Part shown: positions 8,923 through 17,107 of the stretch, piece by piece | How positions within the stretch are numbered: the stretch's first letter is position 1 | Layout of the letters: each line of letters starts with the position of its first letter | Position numbers and translations under genes: made by a program | Assembly (NCBI GenBank): GCA_016207415.1 | Contig: JACQPT010000061.1 | Coordinates: forward strand, 1 to 48,010 | Length of the DNA stretch: 48,010 nucleotides | Direction: 5' to 3' | Source: Ignavibacteriales bacterium | Lineage (GTDB): Bacteria > Bacteroidota > Ignavibacteria > UBA10030 | The notes under the pieces: generated by a model | What the model was told of the DNA's origin: nothing | Database searches by the model: none | What the model saw: the letters and a program-made list of their open reading frames with translations, nothing else

Positions 8923-9954
8923 GTGAACCCCGCGGCCGCTCTTAATACGGTAACAACCCGCAGCTTCACCCTCCCGATTGCAATCCTCTATGTCACGGCT
9001 GGATGCAACCTCAAATGTGTCATGTGTTCCTATCGAGCCCCGCTGCCGCAAGAACTGACCCTCGATGAAATAAGAAAACTCGCCGATGAGCTCTATCATC
9101 TCGGGCTTCGTCATATCGTTTACTCAGGGGGCGAGCCGCTTACACGCAGGGACTTCCCCTCCATCTGTGACGTGTTCAAAGCGCTTGGTGTCAAGCAATC
9201 GCTGCTGACGAATGGTCTCCTGCTACTTAAGCGTTACGACGAAATCCGCCATTACTTTTCGGAGATCATTGTTTCGGTCGACGGCCACAATGCAGAAGTG
9301 CATAACAGTATCCGCGGGATGGACGCCTTTGATCAGATTGTGAAGGGTCTAAGAGCTGTCGTCTCCTCCAACCCCCGTCCAACGATATCCTTGAGAACAG
9401 TCGTCCAACGGAAAAATTTTCAGTGGATCGGCGAGATGGTCAATTTCGCCAAATCGCTGGGGGTCGATCGTATCTCCTTCCTTGCAGCTGATGTGTTATC
9501 CGACAGTTTTCATCGGGATCAATCCAAGGCCGTCGCCGACAAGAGTGAAATCATCCTTTCTTTCGATGAGACATTGGAGTTTCGCGGTTTGATGGAAACG
9601 TTTATAACAGACCACCATTCTGAAATCAGAAGTGGGTTTGTTTCAGAGACGCCGGAAAAACTCTTTCACATTGTGCAGTACTACGAGGCGTTGACAAGCA
9701 GATCAAATTTCCCACGTAATCTGTGCAATGCACCAATGGTCTCTACTGTCATCACCTCGACCGGCGATCTGTTACCGTGTTATTTCCTGGCCAAAGTGGG
9801 CAATGTTCGCACGACAAAAATTGAAGAGCTCCTGAACACTCATGCCTTTCGACAGGTTCGACGAGATGTAGACTCATATGTTCTCGATAGATGTCAGCAA
9901 TGCGTCTGCACCCTCCATATCAGTCCGCTTTCGGCGTTTCTGGATAGATTCTAG
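8923..9954 (+). CDS. Radical SAM protein with SPASM/twitch-like C-terminus
   Basis: An in-frame ATG at 8833 would overlap the upstream gene by 89 bases; the GTG at 8923, just after its stop, is preferred and gives 343 residues beginning close to the first core strand. The cluster motif is C28-X3-C32-X2-C35 (CNLKCVMC). It is followed by YSGGEPL (SAM-binding GGE motif), LTNG and VSVDG, all standard for the MoaA/PqqE/NifB group. The C-terminus has cysteines in LCNAP, LLPCYF and DRCQQCVC, a pattern consistent with one auxiliary Fe-S cluster of twitch or SPASM type. Such enzymes modify peptides, nucleosides or lipids; no short precursor peptide gene is visible nearby, which argues mildly against a RiPP. 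The downstream GT87-like gene starts five bases after the stop. Confidence 0.85.
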   Translation: MNPAAALNTVTTRSFTLPIAILYVTAGCNLKCVMCSYRAPLPQELTLDEIRKLADELYHLGLRHIVYSGGEPLTRRDFPSICDVFKALGVKQSLLTNGLLLLKRYDEIRHYFSEIIVSVDGHNAEVHNSIRGMDAFDQIVKGLRAVVSSNPRPTISLRTVVQRKNFQWIGEMVNFAKSLGVDRISFLAADVLSDSFHRDQSKAVADKSEIILSFDETLEFRGLMETFITDHHSEIRSGFVSETPEKLFHIVQYYEALTSRSNFPRNLCNAPMVSTVITSTGDLLPCYFLAKVGNVRTTKIEELLNTHAFRQVRRDVDSYVLDRCQQCVCTLHISPLSAFLDRF

Positions 9955-9959
9955 CGCCC

Positions 9960-11252
9960 ATGCTAGGACCGGGCATTTCACCTTTATCCGACGGGAAGCA
10001 CACACAGCCAGTTGACCATCGAACGAGGCTGCGTCGAATTCTTCTCGTCATCACTTGTGTGTTTTCCGTGACTTTTTTTCTCGTGCATGGTGGCCGATAC
10101 GTTAGCAGGCTTACAAGCGGATTCGCGGCTTATTACGGTTTCTCCAAAATGCTCCTGGACGGATTACCACTCAGTAATGCCTACGCTTATGAATATTTCA
10201 ACGCACAACTGAGGGAATACGGGTTTACTGGAATCTGGGATATAGAATATAACCTGCCATCAAACTCTTTGCCGTTTTTGCCGTTTGCTTTCCTTTCACC
10301 CCACGCATCAAAAATTGCATGGACCGTAGCTTCTCTGATACTGTATTTGTTGTCGGTGAGAATGCTGTTATTGATTCATGGAATCGAGTGGTGGAGTAAC
10401 TTGGGTTTGTCGGTCATTGCCCTGGCGGCTCTTTGGCGGCCATCATACCATTGCATAGCTCACGGCCAGATGTATTTCCTCGTTCTTTTCTTGTTCACAT
10501 TGGCTTTACGGGGGCTCGTAAGGAAAAGGGTATCCCTCGTTTCAATCCCTCTTGCCTCTGCATTTTTTGCGAAAGGTTATGGCGTTATCAGCATCCTTTG
10601 GCTGATGTTCAATGGAAGAACAAGGATGATGCTCACAACAATCCTGATTGTCGTCGCCGCTATGGTCGTCACGCTTCCGATCATACACTTGGATGCGTGG
10701 GTCACATATTGGAATACAGTGGCGAGTGATTTCGGCTCCCTGGCGAAGAGCGGACGCGTTGCCTACCAGACATTAACCAGCTTGATTCTGCACTTGTTTT
10801 CATACGACTCCCGTTGGCTACCTTCACCCCTGATTGAGCTTCCAACGCACCTGGTGAGATTACTCATTTTCTTAACAAACGTAGGCCTGACAGTTTTTGC
10901 CTTGACCGCCGCACGCTCTAATAACTCATCACTGCTGCCAATCTCCTTCTCAATCGGCATTGCGATAAACGTTGTCACAGCTCCAATGGCAGAGGAATAC
11001 CATTTCGTGCTTGTTCTCCCATTGGCAATTTCCTTTTTATGTTACTTCTTCTCTGAAGAGAACAGCATTGCGAATCTCGATCTTTGGAAAATTATCGTGA
11101 TCGTCTCGATAATCGTTCTTGCGGTGCCAATCGGATACAAGTCATTGCAGGATTCAAGCTTCCCCCTTTATCTGATGGCATACCCAAAACTTTATGCTGC
11201 TCTTTTGCTCATCGTCGGTTCTCTTTTTGCAACAAGGAAAACAAAAACATGA
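9960..11252 (+). CDS. Second GT87-like polytopic membrane protein, catalytic Asp apparently missing
   Basis: A 430-residue protein with about ten hydrophobic segments, organised like the protein at 2822 and with the same family landmarks. These include the first-loop segment SGFAAYYGFSKMLLDG near residues 53-68, a mid-protein KGYG where the paralogue has KYFP, and a late AEEYHF segment where the paralogue has ATYHYL. The paralogue's loop reads SDFPNYY; here Gly54 replaces the Asp expected to be the catalytic base. It may therefore be a non-catalytic partner, may use another acidic residue, or may have a different role such as flipping. It is the last gene of the accessory operon. The start ATG at 9960 is five bases after the preceding stop. 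Confidence 0.75.
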   Translation: MLGPGISPLSDGKHTQPVDHRTRLRRILLVITCVFSVTFFLVHGGRYVSRLTSGFAAYYGFSKMLLDGLPLSNAYAYEYFNAQLREYGFTGIWDIEYNLPSNSLPFLPFAFLSPHASKIAWTVASLILYLLSVRMLLLIHGIEWWSNLGLSVIALAALWRPSYHCIAHGQMYFLVLFLFTLALRGLVRKRVSLVSIPLASAFFAKGYGVISILWLMFNGRTRMMLTTILIVVAAMVVTLPIIHLDAWVTYWNTVASDFGSLAKSGRVAYQTLTSLILHLFSYDSRWLPSPLIELPTHLVRLLIFLTNVGLTVFALTAARSNNSSLLPISFSIGIAINVVTAPMAEEYHFVLVLPLAISFLCYFFSEENSIANLDLWKIIVIVSIIVLAVPIGYKSLQDSSFPLYLMAYPKLYAALLLIVGSLFATRKTKT

Positions 11253-11387
11253 TGGACCGCTCATTCGCTTTCATCATTCCAAAGCAAACATGCGGTATAC
11301 GTAGCTGGAATTTTTGACCAGCGGCAAAATCAATACGAGATTTTCGCCGTCGATCTCGATAGTTCGACTATCCTCGCGTTGAATTGA
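11253..11387 (+). pseudogene. Possible coding remnant after the GT87-like gene
   Basis: After the TGA of the preceding gene the same frame stays open for 44 more codons to a TGA at 11385-11387. Its later part reads like protein (for example VYVAGIFDQRQNQYEIFAVD) but has no start codon of its own. In another frame ATGATG at 11250 gives only a 22-residue peptide. This could be the decayed end of a lost gene or chance; no family is recognised. A perfect 6-base inverted repeat (GATAGT/ACTATC, 3-base loop) lies at 11358-11372. Confidence 0.2.
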
Positions 11388-11416
11388 TTGCATCTCACTC
11401 CAAACTTCTCTATCTT
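11388..11416 (+). promoter_or_regulatory. Candidate sigma70-type promoter for the nucleoside salvage operon
   Basis: TTGCAT at 11388-11393 and TATCTT at 11411-11416 are separated by 17 bases, about 40 bases upstream of cdd. The remaining leader holds a six-codon open frame (ATG at 11439, stop overlapping the cdd ATG at 11456). The spacing is ideal but both boxes deviate from consensus. Confidence 0.35.
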
Positions 11417-11455
11417 CTTCCGGCATAAAAAAACATCTATGGCCAAGCGCACTTC

Positions 11456-11872
11456 ATGAGCAAAACATACGCCGAACTTGCAAGAGCGGCGCAAAAAGCG
11501 AAAACGTTTGCTCATGCTCCCTACTCAAAATTCCGTGTCGGCGCCGCACTCCTCACAAAAAACGGCAAGGTCTTCACCGGCTGTAATGTCGAGAACAGTT
11601 CCTACAGCCTGACTATTTGCGCTGAGCGGACGGCGATCTTCAAGGCTATTTCAGAAGGCCATCATCGGTTCAAAGCAATAGCCGTTTCATCGGATGACTC
11701 CGGGTTCACTCCTCCCTGTGGAGCTTGCAGGCAAGTCCTCATCGATCTTGCTGGGAACATCGATTTTATCATGGTCAACGCAAAGCAGCAAATGAAAGTC
11801 GTACCTCTTAAGATTCTGCTTCCTTTCGCATTTACTAGCAAGAATCTTCGGCGCTCAAAGAAAAAGAAATAA
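11456..11872 (+). CDS. cdd: Cytidine deaminase
   Basis: A 138-residue protein of the homotetrameric, one-zinc cytidine deaminase type. The zinc and catalytic motifs are C55-A-E57 (Glu57 the proton shuttle) and P-C88-G-A-C91. The substrate-binding segment GCNVENSSY and the start YSKFRVGAALL are also diagnostic. It converts cytidine and deoxycytidine to uridine and deoxyuridine in the cytoplasm. A lysine-rich tail ends the protein. The ATG lacks an obvious Shine-Dalgarno sequence and overlaps the stop of a six-codon open frame. It is followed three bases later by the thymidine kinase gene, and the operon continues with a nucleoside transporter and a phosphorylase, which fits pyrimidine and purine salvage. 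Confidence 0.95.
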   Translation: MSKTYAELARAAQKAKTFAHAPYSKFRVGAALLTKNGKVFTGCNVENSSYSLTICAERTAIFKAISEGHHRFKAIAVSSDDSGFTPPCGACRQVLIDLAGNIDFIMVNAKQQMKVVPLKILLPFAFTSKNLRRSKKKK

Positions 11873-11875
11873 CAC

Positions 11876-12451
11876 ATGGATACATCGGCTTCCCATAGCA
11901 TCCCTCGTGATGTCGGCTGGATCGAGGTTGTGTGCGGCTGCATGTTCAGCGGCAAAACTGAGGAACTCATACGCCGGCTCCGAAGGGCGCAAATTGCAAA
12001 ACAAAAAGTCGCCATTTTTAAGCCGCGCATCGACAAGCGCTACAGTGCCGAACATATCGTATCGCACAGCGACCAATCCCTCGTTTCCACTGTTGTTGAC
12101 GATGCAACGGAAATCTCGAGGCTCGCGGGAGACGCCCAGGTCATCGGCATTGACGAAGGGCAGTTTTTCAAAGCAAATCTCGTGGATGTTTGTGAATCTC
12201 TTGCAAATCAAGGAAAGCGAGTAATTGTTGCCGGCCTGGACCAGGACTATCGTGGAAAACCCTTCGAGCCGATGCCGCAACTTCTGGCCATCGCCGAATA
12301 CATCACCAAAACTCTCGCTATTTGCGTCGTCTGCGGAAATCCAGCAGACAGAACGCAACGCACAACAATCTCAAGTGAACGCGTCGTTGTGGGGGCAAAA
12401 GACATGTATGAAGCACGCTGCCGGCGCTGTCATCAACCCCTGCATGACTAG
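11876..12451 (+). CDS. tdk: Thymidine kinase (type II)
   Basis: A 191-residue cytoplasmic kinase phosphorylating thymidine to dTMP. The P-loop is G21-CMFSGK-T28 and the catalytic Glu94 lies in IDEGQFF. The zinc-binding lasso is made by C150-X2-C153 (CVVC) and C182-X2-C185 (CRRC), as in bacterial and human TK1-type enzymes. Length is normal for the family. It begins three bases after cdd, so the two are almost certainly co-transcribed. No sign of truncation or unusual composition. Confidence 0.96.
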   Translation: MDTSASHSIPRDVGWIEVVCGCMFSGKTEELIRRLRRAQIAKQKVAIFKPRIDKRYSAEHIVSHSDQSLVSTVVDDATEISRLAGDAQVIGIDEGQFFKANLVDVCESLANQGKRVIVAGLDQDYRGKPFEPMPQLLAIAEYITKTLAICVVCGNPADRTQRTTISSERVVVGAKDMYEARCRRCHQPLHD

Positions 12452-12485
12452 TGTCGATTCTCATTTTCTTCGCAGGACTTGAATC

Positions 12486-13844
12486 ATGACTATTCTCTCT
12501 CTGCTCCAGGGCATTCTCGGTATTGTCGTTCTGTTGGGGATTGCATTTTTGTTTTCCAACAATAAACGAAGAATTAATTGGCGGCTTGTTGGAACGGGCC
12601 TTGCCATTCAAGTCACATTCGGAACACTCGTGATCAAAGGGCATGAGATGGGAGCCGTCTTTTCTCCTCTCGGCTGGCCTAAAGCGCTGTTCGAAAAAAT
12701 TGCGGAAGGATTTGTGGTCATCCTGGGATTTACGACGGACGGAGCCAGGTTCGTCTTCGGCAGCCTCGCAAACAGCCCGGGCAATGAGGGTTCGCTGGGG
12801 TTTTTCTTTGCGTTCCAGGTTTTGCCCACAATTATCTTTTTTTCCTCGCTCATGTCCGTGCTCTATTATCTGGGTGTCATGCAAAAAGTTGTCCAGGGAA
12901 TGGCATGGGTAATGGCGAGATTGATGGGAACCAGCGGGGCCGAATCGCTTTCAAACACAGCGAACATCTTCGTAGGCCAAACGGAAGCGCCTTTGATGAT
13001 TCGTCCGTTTGTCGGCACCATGACAAACTCTGAACTCCTGACCATCATGGTTGGCGGGATGGCGACCATTGCAGGAGGTGTCATGGCGGCGTATGTCCAA
13101 ATGCTTGGTTCTGCCTTCGCTCAGGCACACAGCCTTGGGATTCAAGCCGCTCAGGTGAAGTTTGCAGCTCAACTGCTTGGAGCGAGCATCATGGCTGCTC
13201 CCGCCGCGCTGTTGATCTCAAAGATCATTTTTCCGGAAACCGAAGAACCGGTCACCAAGGGAACGGTAAAAGTAAAGGTGGAAAAAAACGCAACGAACGT
13301 GATCGAGGCGGCTGCCGCTGGAGCCGGTGACGGGCTCCATTTGGCCCTCAACGTCGGAGCCATGCTCCTGGCCTTCATTGCAATGATTAGCCTAGTCAAT
13401 TATCTCTTGAACGCACTTGGCGACATTGCCGGGATTAACTCTTATCTCCAGGCAAATTTCGGCCAGCCGTTGAACCTTCAGGTTATCCTTGGAACATCGC
13501 TCCAGTATTTGGCGCTCGCTATCGGCGTGCCTTCTTCCGAGATTTTCCAATTTGGAAGCCTCTTGGGGACGAAGATTGTGCTGAATGAATTTGTCGCTTA
13601 TCTCGACATGGCTAAACTCATTACCGAGAACAAGCTCGTTTCCGAAAAAGCAATTGCGATGGCCAGCTTCGCACTTTGCGGGTTTGCGAATTTTTCCTCC
13701 ATTGCAATCCAAATCGGCGGAATCAGCCCTATGGCGCCCCACCGTCGAAAGGACCTGGCCGCTCTCGGATTAAGGGCTGTCCTTGGTGGAGCGCTCGCTA
13801 CACTGCTGACCGCCACAATCGCCGGCATCCTTATTGGCGGATGA
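12486..13844 (+). CDS. nupC: Concentrative nucleoside transporter (CNT/NupC family)
   Basis: A 452-residue inner-membrane protein with the three-part CNT layout: an N-terminal helix pair with a polar NNKRRINW turn, the gate/nucleoside recognition domain, and a C-terminal domain. The conserved VGQTEAPLMIRPF segment carries the glutamate that binds ribose and cation in this family, and LGTSLQYLALAIGVPSSEIFQFGSLLG lies in the second repeat (named here only by its first and last parts: LGTSLQYL and FQFGSLLG). CNT proteins import nucleosides using a sodium or proton gradient. A lysine-rich insert (KVKVEKNA) sits in the cytoplasmic loop. Its place between thymidine kinase and purine nucleoside phosphorylase supports uptake plus salvage of external nucleosides. 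Confidence 0.93.
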   Translation: MTILSLLQGILGIVVLLGIAFLFSNNKRRINWRLVGTGLAIQVTFGTLVIKGHEMGAVFSPLGWPKALFEKIAEGFVVILGFTTDGARFVFGSLANSPGNEGSLGFFFAFQVLPTIIFFSSLMSVLYYLGVMQKVVQGMAWVMARLMGTSGAESLSNTANIFVGQTEAPLMIRPFVGTMTNSELLTIMVGGMATIAGGVMAAYVQMLGSAFAQAHSLGIQAAQVKFAAQLLGASIMAAPAALLISKIIFPETEEPVTKGTVKVKVEKNATNVIEAAAAGAGDGLHLALNVGAMLLAFIAMISLVNYLLNALGDIAGINSYLQANFGQPLNLQVILGTSLQYLALAIGVPSSEIFQFGSLLGTKIVLNEFVAYLDMAKLITENKLVSEKAIAMASFALCGFANFSSIAIQIGGISPMAPHRRKDLAALGLRAVLGGALATLLTATIAGILIGG

Positions 13845-13860
13845 GGAAGGGTAAACATTC

Positions 13861-14730
13861 TTGGATGGACGCTCGTTTCAGGAATCCGTCGACTTCATCA
13901 GGTCGAGGTACCAACACCGTCCGGCTGTCGCGTTAATCCTTGGCTCGGGTTTGGGCGATTTTGCCGAGACGCTCAAAACTGAAAGTATCATTCAAGCAGC
14001 TGAGATTCCTTACTATCCTGTCTCCACTGTGCAGGGCCATGCCGGAAGGCTTGTGTTCGGCCAAATAATCCGGGGTCGTAAGTCTTCTCAACGCCTCTTG
14101 GTTTTTCAGGGTCGTGTTCACTTCTACGAGTCGGGCATCCTCGATTCCGTCGTTTACCCTGTTTTGCTCGCTCACAAACTCGGAGCACGAGTTCTCCTTG
14201 TGACGAATGCCGCTGGCGGGATCAATTCGCGTTTTCGTGCGGGCGACTTGATGCTTCTCCGAGACGTGCTGAGTTTCGCCTTTCTACCGCCCTCTCGCTC
14301 AATCAGGAAATCTGGACGTTCAGGAGCAACTAGATCGAGGATCGACGGGAGAACTTTCACACGTTCGTTTGTCAGCGGGGGCGGCTATTTCGACCTGAGG
14401 CTTCAGCGTATCATCCGCTCCGCGGCAAGGAAAGTCTCACTCTCGCTTCAGGAGGGAACATATTGTTGGCTGAGGGGACCGACATACGAAACCGCCGCGG
14501 AAATACGCATGCTCGGCATTCTCGGGGCTGACGCAGTGGGAATGTCCACGGTTCCGGAAATTATCACGGCGAAGCGGCTTGGAATGCGGGTAGCGGCCAT
14601 CTCGCTTATTTCAAATCTTGCCACAGGAATATCGCACCAAAAACTTTCCCACGAAGAGGTAACAGAGACTGGGAACCAGGTGAAGGAAAGTTTTTCAAAT
14701 CTTCTGCAGGAAGTTCTGTTCCGCCTGTAA
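13861..14730 (+). CDS. punA: Purine nucleoside phosphorylase (trimeric PNP type)
   Basis: A 289-residue protein that phosphorolytically cleaves purine (deoxy)nucleosides. Only a TTG at 13861 is available as a start: an in-frame stop lies at 13852 and the nearby ATG at 13865 is in another frame. An AGGAAGGG ribosome binding site about ten bases upstream supports it. Diagnostic segments are the phosphate-binding ILGSGLGD, STVQGHAGRL, FQGRVHFYE, TNAAGGIN, RGPTYET and the base-binding SNLATG, whose Asn favours 6-oxopurines. It is the last gene of the salvage operon and converges on the DUF420 gene with only six bases between the stops. Confidence 0.94.
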   Translation: MDGRSFQESVDFIRSRYQHRPAVALILGSGLGDFAETLKTESIIQAAEIPYYPVSTVQGHAGRLVFGQIIRGRKSSQRLLVFQGRVHFYESGILDSVVYPVLLAHKLGARVLLVTNAAGGINSRFRAGDLMLLRDVLSFAFLPPSRSIRKSGRSGATRSRIDGRTFTRSFVSGGGYFDLRLQRIIRSAARKVSLSLQEGTYCWLRGPTYETAAEIRMLGILGADAVGMSTVPEIITAKRLGMRVAAISLISNLATGISHQKLSHEEVTETGNQVKESFSNLLQEVLFRL

Positions 14731-14736
14731 GCCCTC

Positions 14737-15159
14737 TTAACGGAAAATCTGGTACAACATCAGATAGATCACCACTCCGGTGACTGAAACATAGAGCCAC
14801 ACGGGGTACGTCCATCTTGCAATTCTTCGGTGAACTTCATAGTTGCCTTTCAGTCCGCGACGAAGTGTGATAATAGCGAGAGGAACAATGAGTGTGGCAA
14901 GGACCGTGTGGGACAGCAGGATCGCGAAATACACTGGCCTTACCCAACCCTCACCCTGAAATGGCTGCGAGCCATGGTGGTAGTGATAGATCAGGTAGGA
15001 TGTGAGGAACAAGCCTGAGAGGATAAACACTGTGATCATACTCTTTCGATGCGCGGGGATGTTTCCTTTTTTCATGAAGTGATGACCGATGACGAGAAAA
15101 GCTGCGCTGCAGGTGTTGAGGAAGGCGTTGAGGAGTGGTAAATCAGAAACGGAGATCAT
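14737..15159 (-). CDS. DUF420 membrane protein, probable oxidase assembly factor
   Basis: A 140-residue protein with four hydrophobic segments and conserved histidines (GHHFMKKG, YHYHHGSQPF, LLSHTVLA, HRRIARWTYPVWLYVSVTG). This is the DUF420/YozB family, whose S. aureus member CtaM is needed for a functional haem-copper quinol oxidase. The histidine-rich membrane faces suggest metal or haem handling. Its start overlaps the end of the haem O synthase gene by one base, so it is the third gene of the ctaA-ctaB operon, which fits a role in oxidase cofactor insertion. The precise role here is inferred. Confidence 0.8.
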   Translation of the reverse strand: MISVSDLPLLNAFLNTCSAAFLVIGHHFMKKGNIPAHRKSMITVFILSGLFLTSYLIYHYHHGSQPFQGEGWVRPVYFAILLSHTVLATLIVPLAIITLRRGLKGNYEVHRRIARWTYPVWLYVSVTGVVIYLMLYQIFR

Positions 15160-16046
15160 TACACCTTATCGACTACCATCACGAGCATCAACGTGGGCAA
15201 GTACAGCAAGGACGAAAAGAAAATCCGACGCGAGTATCTATTGGCCAAGGCTTGATGATGCTGATTCAAAGTTGAGAGACGGAAAAGGATTGCATACCAA
15301 AGCAGTCCGAAGCTGAGCAAAAGAGCGGTGACCAGATACAAGCGGCCAGCCAAACCTATCCAGGAAACGCAAAGGCTGACCGCAAGCAATAGAGATGACG
15401 CCACGAGAATGTGAAGGCTGGTTCTCCTCCCCCATTCGTCGATAACGGGAAGCATCCTAAATCCCGCCCGCGCATAGTCTTTCTTATACATCCAGGCAAG
15501 GGACAGAAAGTGCGGAATCTGCCATACGAACAGAATGCCGAAAAGAACCCACGCGTCAACGGTGATTCCATTTCGTGCCGCCGCCCAGCCGACAAAGGTT
15601 GGTAGAGATCCCGGTATAGCGCCAACGAGGGTGTTCCACCACACAACCCGCTTCAGAGGCGTATAGAGAACCAGGTAGGTCACCAACGTCAACGCCGCAA
15701 AGAACGCAGTAAGCAAATTATTGAACGCGGCCAGCACAACAAGGCCTGCGATAGCGATCGAGTTTCCAAAAATCAAAGCCGCCAATGGAGAGATTCTTCC
15801 CGCAGGGAGAGGCCTGCGTTCAGTCCTTTTCATGAGGGCGTCGTATTTACGCTCGAAATACTCGTTCAGTGCTCCCGCCCCACCACCGACGAGAAGCGTT
15901 CCAAAAGCAGCCGAAGAAAGCCGGGTCGTGTCCACGCCGTCCGTGGAAGCAAGATAGAAAGCGCACACTGAGGTGAGAGTGGAGAGTCCAGTAAGCTCTG
16001 GTTTTATTAAATCTATATAACTTCTTATCTGAATGTAGCTTATCAT
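15159..16046 (-). CDS. ctaB: Protohaem IX farnesyltransferase (haem O synthase)
   Basis: A 295-residue UbiA-family prenyltransferase with about nine membrane helices. The prenyl diphosphate-binding motif is in NEYFERKYDALM followed by KRTERRPLPAGRIS, as in CtaB/CyoE. A later conserved loop reads YTPLKRVVWWNTLVGAIPGS, and the second polar motif lies around DYARAGFRMLP. It adds a farnesyl group to haem B to give haem O, the precursor of haem A. It lies 24 bases after ctaA and overlaps the DUF420 gene. The oxidase it serves is encoded immediately upstream on the same strand. Confidence 0.95.
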   Translation of the reverse strand: MISYIQIRSYIDLIKPELTGLSTLTSVCAFYLASTDGVDTTRLSSAAFGTLLVGGGAGALNEYFERKYDALMKRTERRPLPAGRISPLAALIFGNSIAIAGLVVLAAFNNLLTAFFAALTLVTYLVLYTPLKRVVWWNTLVGAIPGSLPTFVGWAAARNGITVDAWVLFGILFVWQIPHFLSLAWMYKKDYARAGFRMLPVIDEWGRRTSLHILVASSLLLAVSLCVSWIGLAGRLYLVTALLLSFGLLWYAILFRLSTLNQHHQALANRYSRRIFFSSLLYLPTLMLVMVVDKV

Positions 16047-16070
16047 GACTTCATAATGTCAATTATAGAA

Positions 16071-17096
16071 CTAAACTGTAGATTCTGCTGCGTCTGCGCT
16101 CAGCTCACGCTCCCTACGAGGATACCTTCCAGATCTCCTAACGATAAATACCGCCTGGACTGACACCATCAAAAGCAATGCTCCCAGAGACTGATGAGCC
16201 GTAGCAATTATCTCTGATTTCCTTGTCAAAACAATATATGCTCCCAAAACAAGCTGAACCGAAAGGCCGCCGAGAAGAAGAAAACTGAAACGCGTATAAA
16301 GAGTATCCAGTTTCCGAAGCGCCCAGAGCTTCAGTGATGTCACAATCAAAAAACACGTCACCACAAGAGCCCAGTAGCGATGGATGACATGCAGCGAAAC
16401 CTGCGAGGCGGTTATCGGCCCATCCGCATGCAGACGGATGTCTGTACGGATGAGTTGTTCGTTGTACCGAGCGATGTCTTCCGGGGATACGGAGGGAATA
16501 AGTTGTCCGTACGCGAGCGGGAAATCCGGAACGGCCAGCCCTGAGTGTGTGTGCCTCATAACGGCCCCAAGAATCAATTGGACCAGAACCACTCCCACCG
16601 TTCCAACGAAAAATGCCGAGGACGGCACGCTTGCCTCTTTTGCCTGTATCACCGAAGCTTCTCCATACCACCACCGTGATGTGAAGAGTGCGAGAGCGGA
16701 AACTGTGCAAAAAAATATCTGCGCCAATGTGGCATGGGTCGCGGACACCTCGGGCGGGAGCATCATCTTAACCGTTAATCCGCCCAGCAGTCCCTGAATA
16801 ATCACTCCAACAAGCGCAAGGACCGCAAGCTTGCGGACCCAGGCGCGTTTCTCAACACGCAGAAACCAAACCGTCAGGAAAACCGTCAAGAGGCCGACAA
16901 AGGATGCTATCATCCTGTGTCCATGCTCGTAAAAGATCCCTCCGACCATCGGCGGCATGAGCTTTCCGTACGACAAAGGCCAATCGGGAACCGCGAGGCC
17001 TGACCCCGTGCTCGTGACCATGCCTCCTGCAATAAGTAACAGGAATGTGCAGCATGCCGTGAACACTGTATATCGATGGAGTGACTTGTTATACAT
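16071..17096 (-). CDS. ctaA: Haem A synthase (CtaA/COX15)
   Basis: The frame is open to 17234, into the end of coxB, but the ATG at 17096 gives the family-typical start MYNKSLHRYTVFTAC and a 341-residue protein. Eight membrane helices in two four-helix halves are apparent. Each half has the GLAVPDWPLSYG / GLAVPDFPLAYG signature, and haem-ligand histidines appear in YEHGHRMIAS, SATHATLAQ, IHRYWAL and TAHQSLGAL. The enzyme oxidises the C8 methyl of haem O to the formyl of haem A. An intrinsic terminator ends only about 11 bases upstream of the ATG, and there is no Shine-Dalgarno sequence. Expression therefore depends on read-through or on a promoter overlapping the terminator region. Confidence 0.93.
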   Translation of the reverse strand: MYNKSLHRYTVFTACCTFLLLIAGGMVTSTGSGLAVPDWPLSYGKLMPPMVGGIFYEHGHRMIASFVGLLTVFLTVWFLRVEKRAWVRKLAVLALVGVIIQGLLGGLTVKMMLPPEVSATHATLAQIFFCTVSALALFTSRWWYGEASVIQAKEASVPSSAFFVGTVGVVLVQLILGAVMRHTHSGLAVPDFPLAYGQLIPSVSPEDIARYNEQLIRTDIRLHADGPITASQVSLHVIHRYWALVVTCFLIVTSLKLWALRKLDTLYTRFSFLLLGGLSVQLVLGAYIVLTRKSEIIATAHQSLGALLLMVSVQAVFIVRRSGRYPRRERELSADAAESTV

Positions 17097-17107
17097 AGTA
17101 TGAGAGT

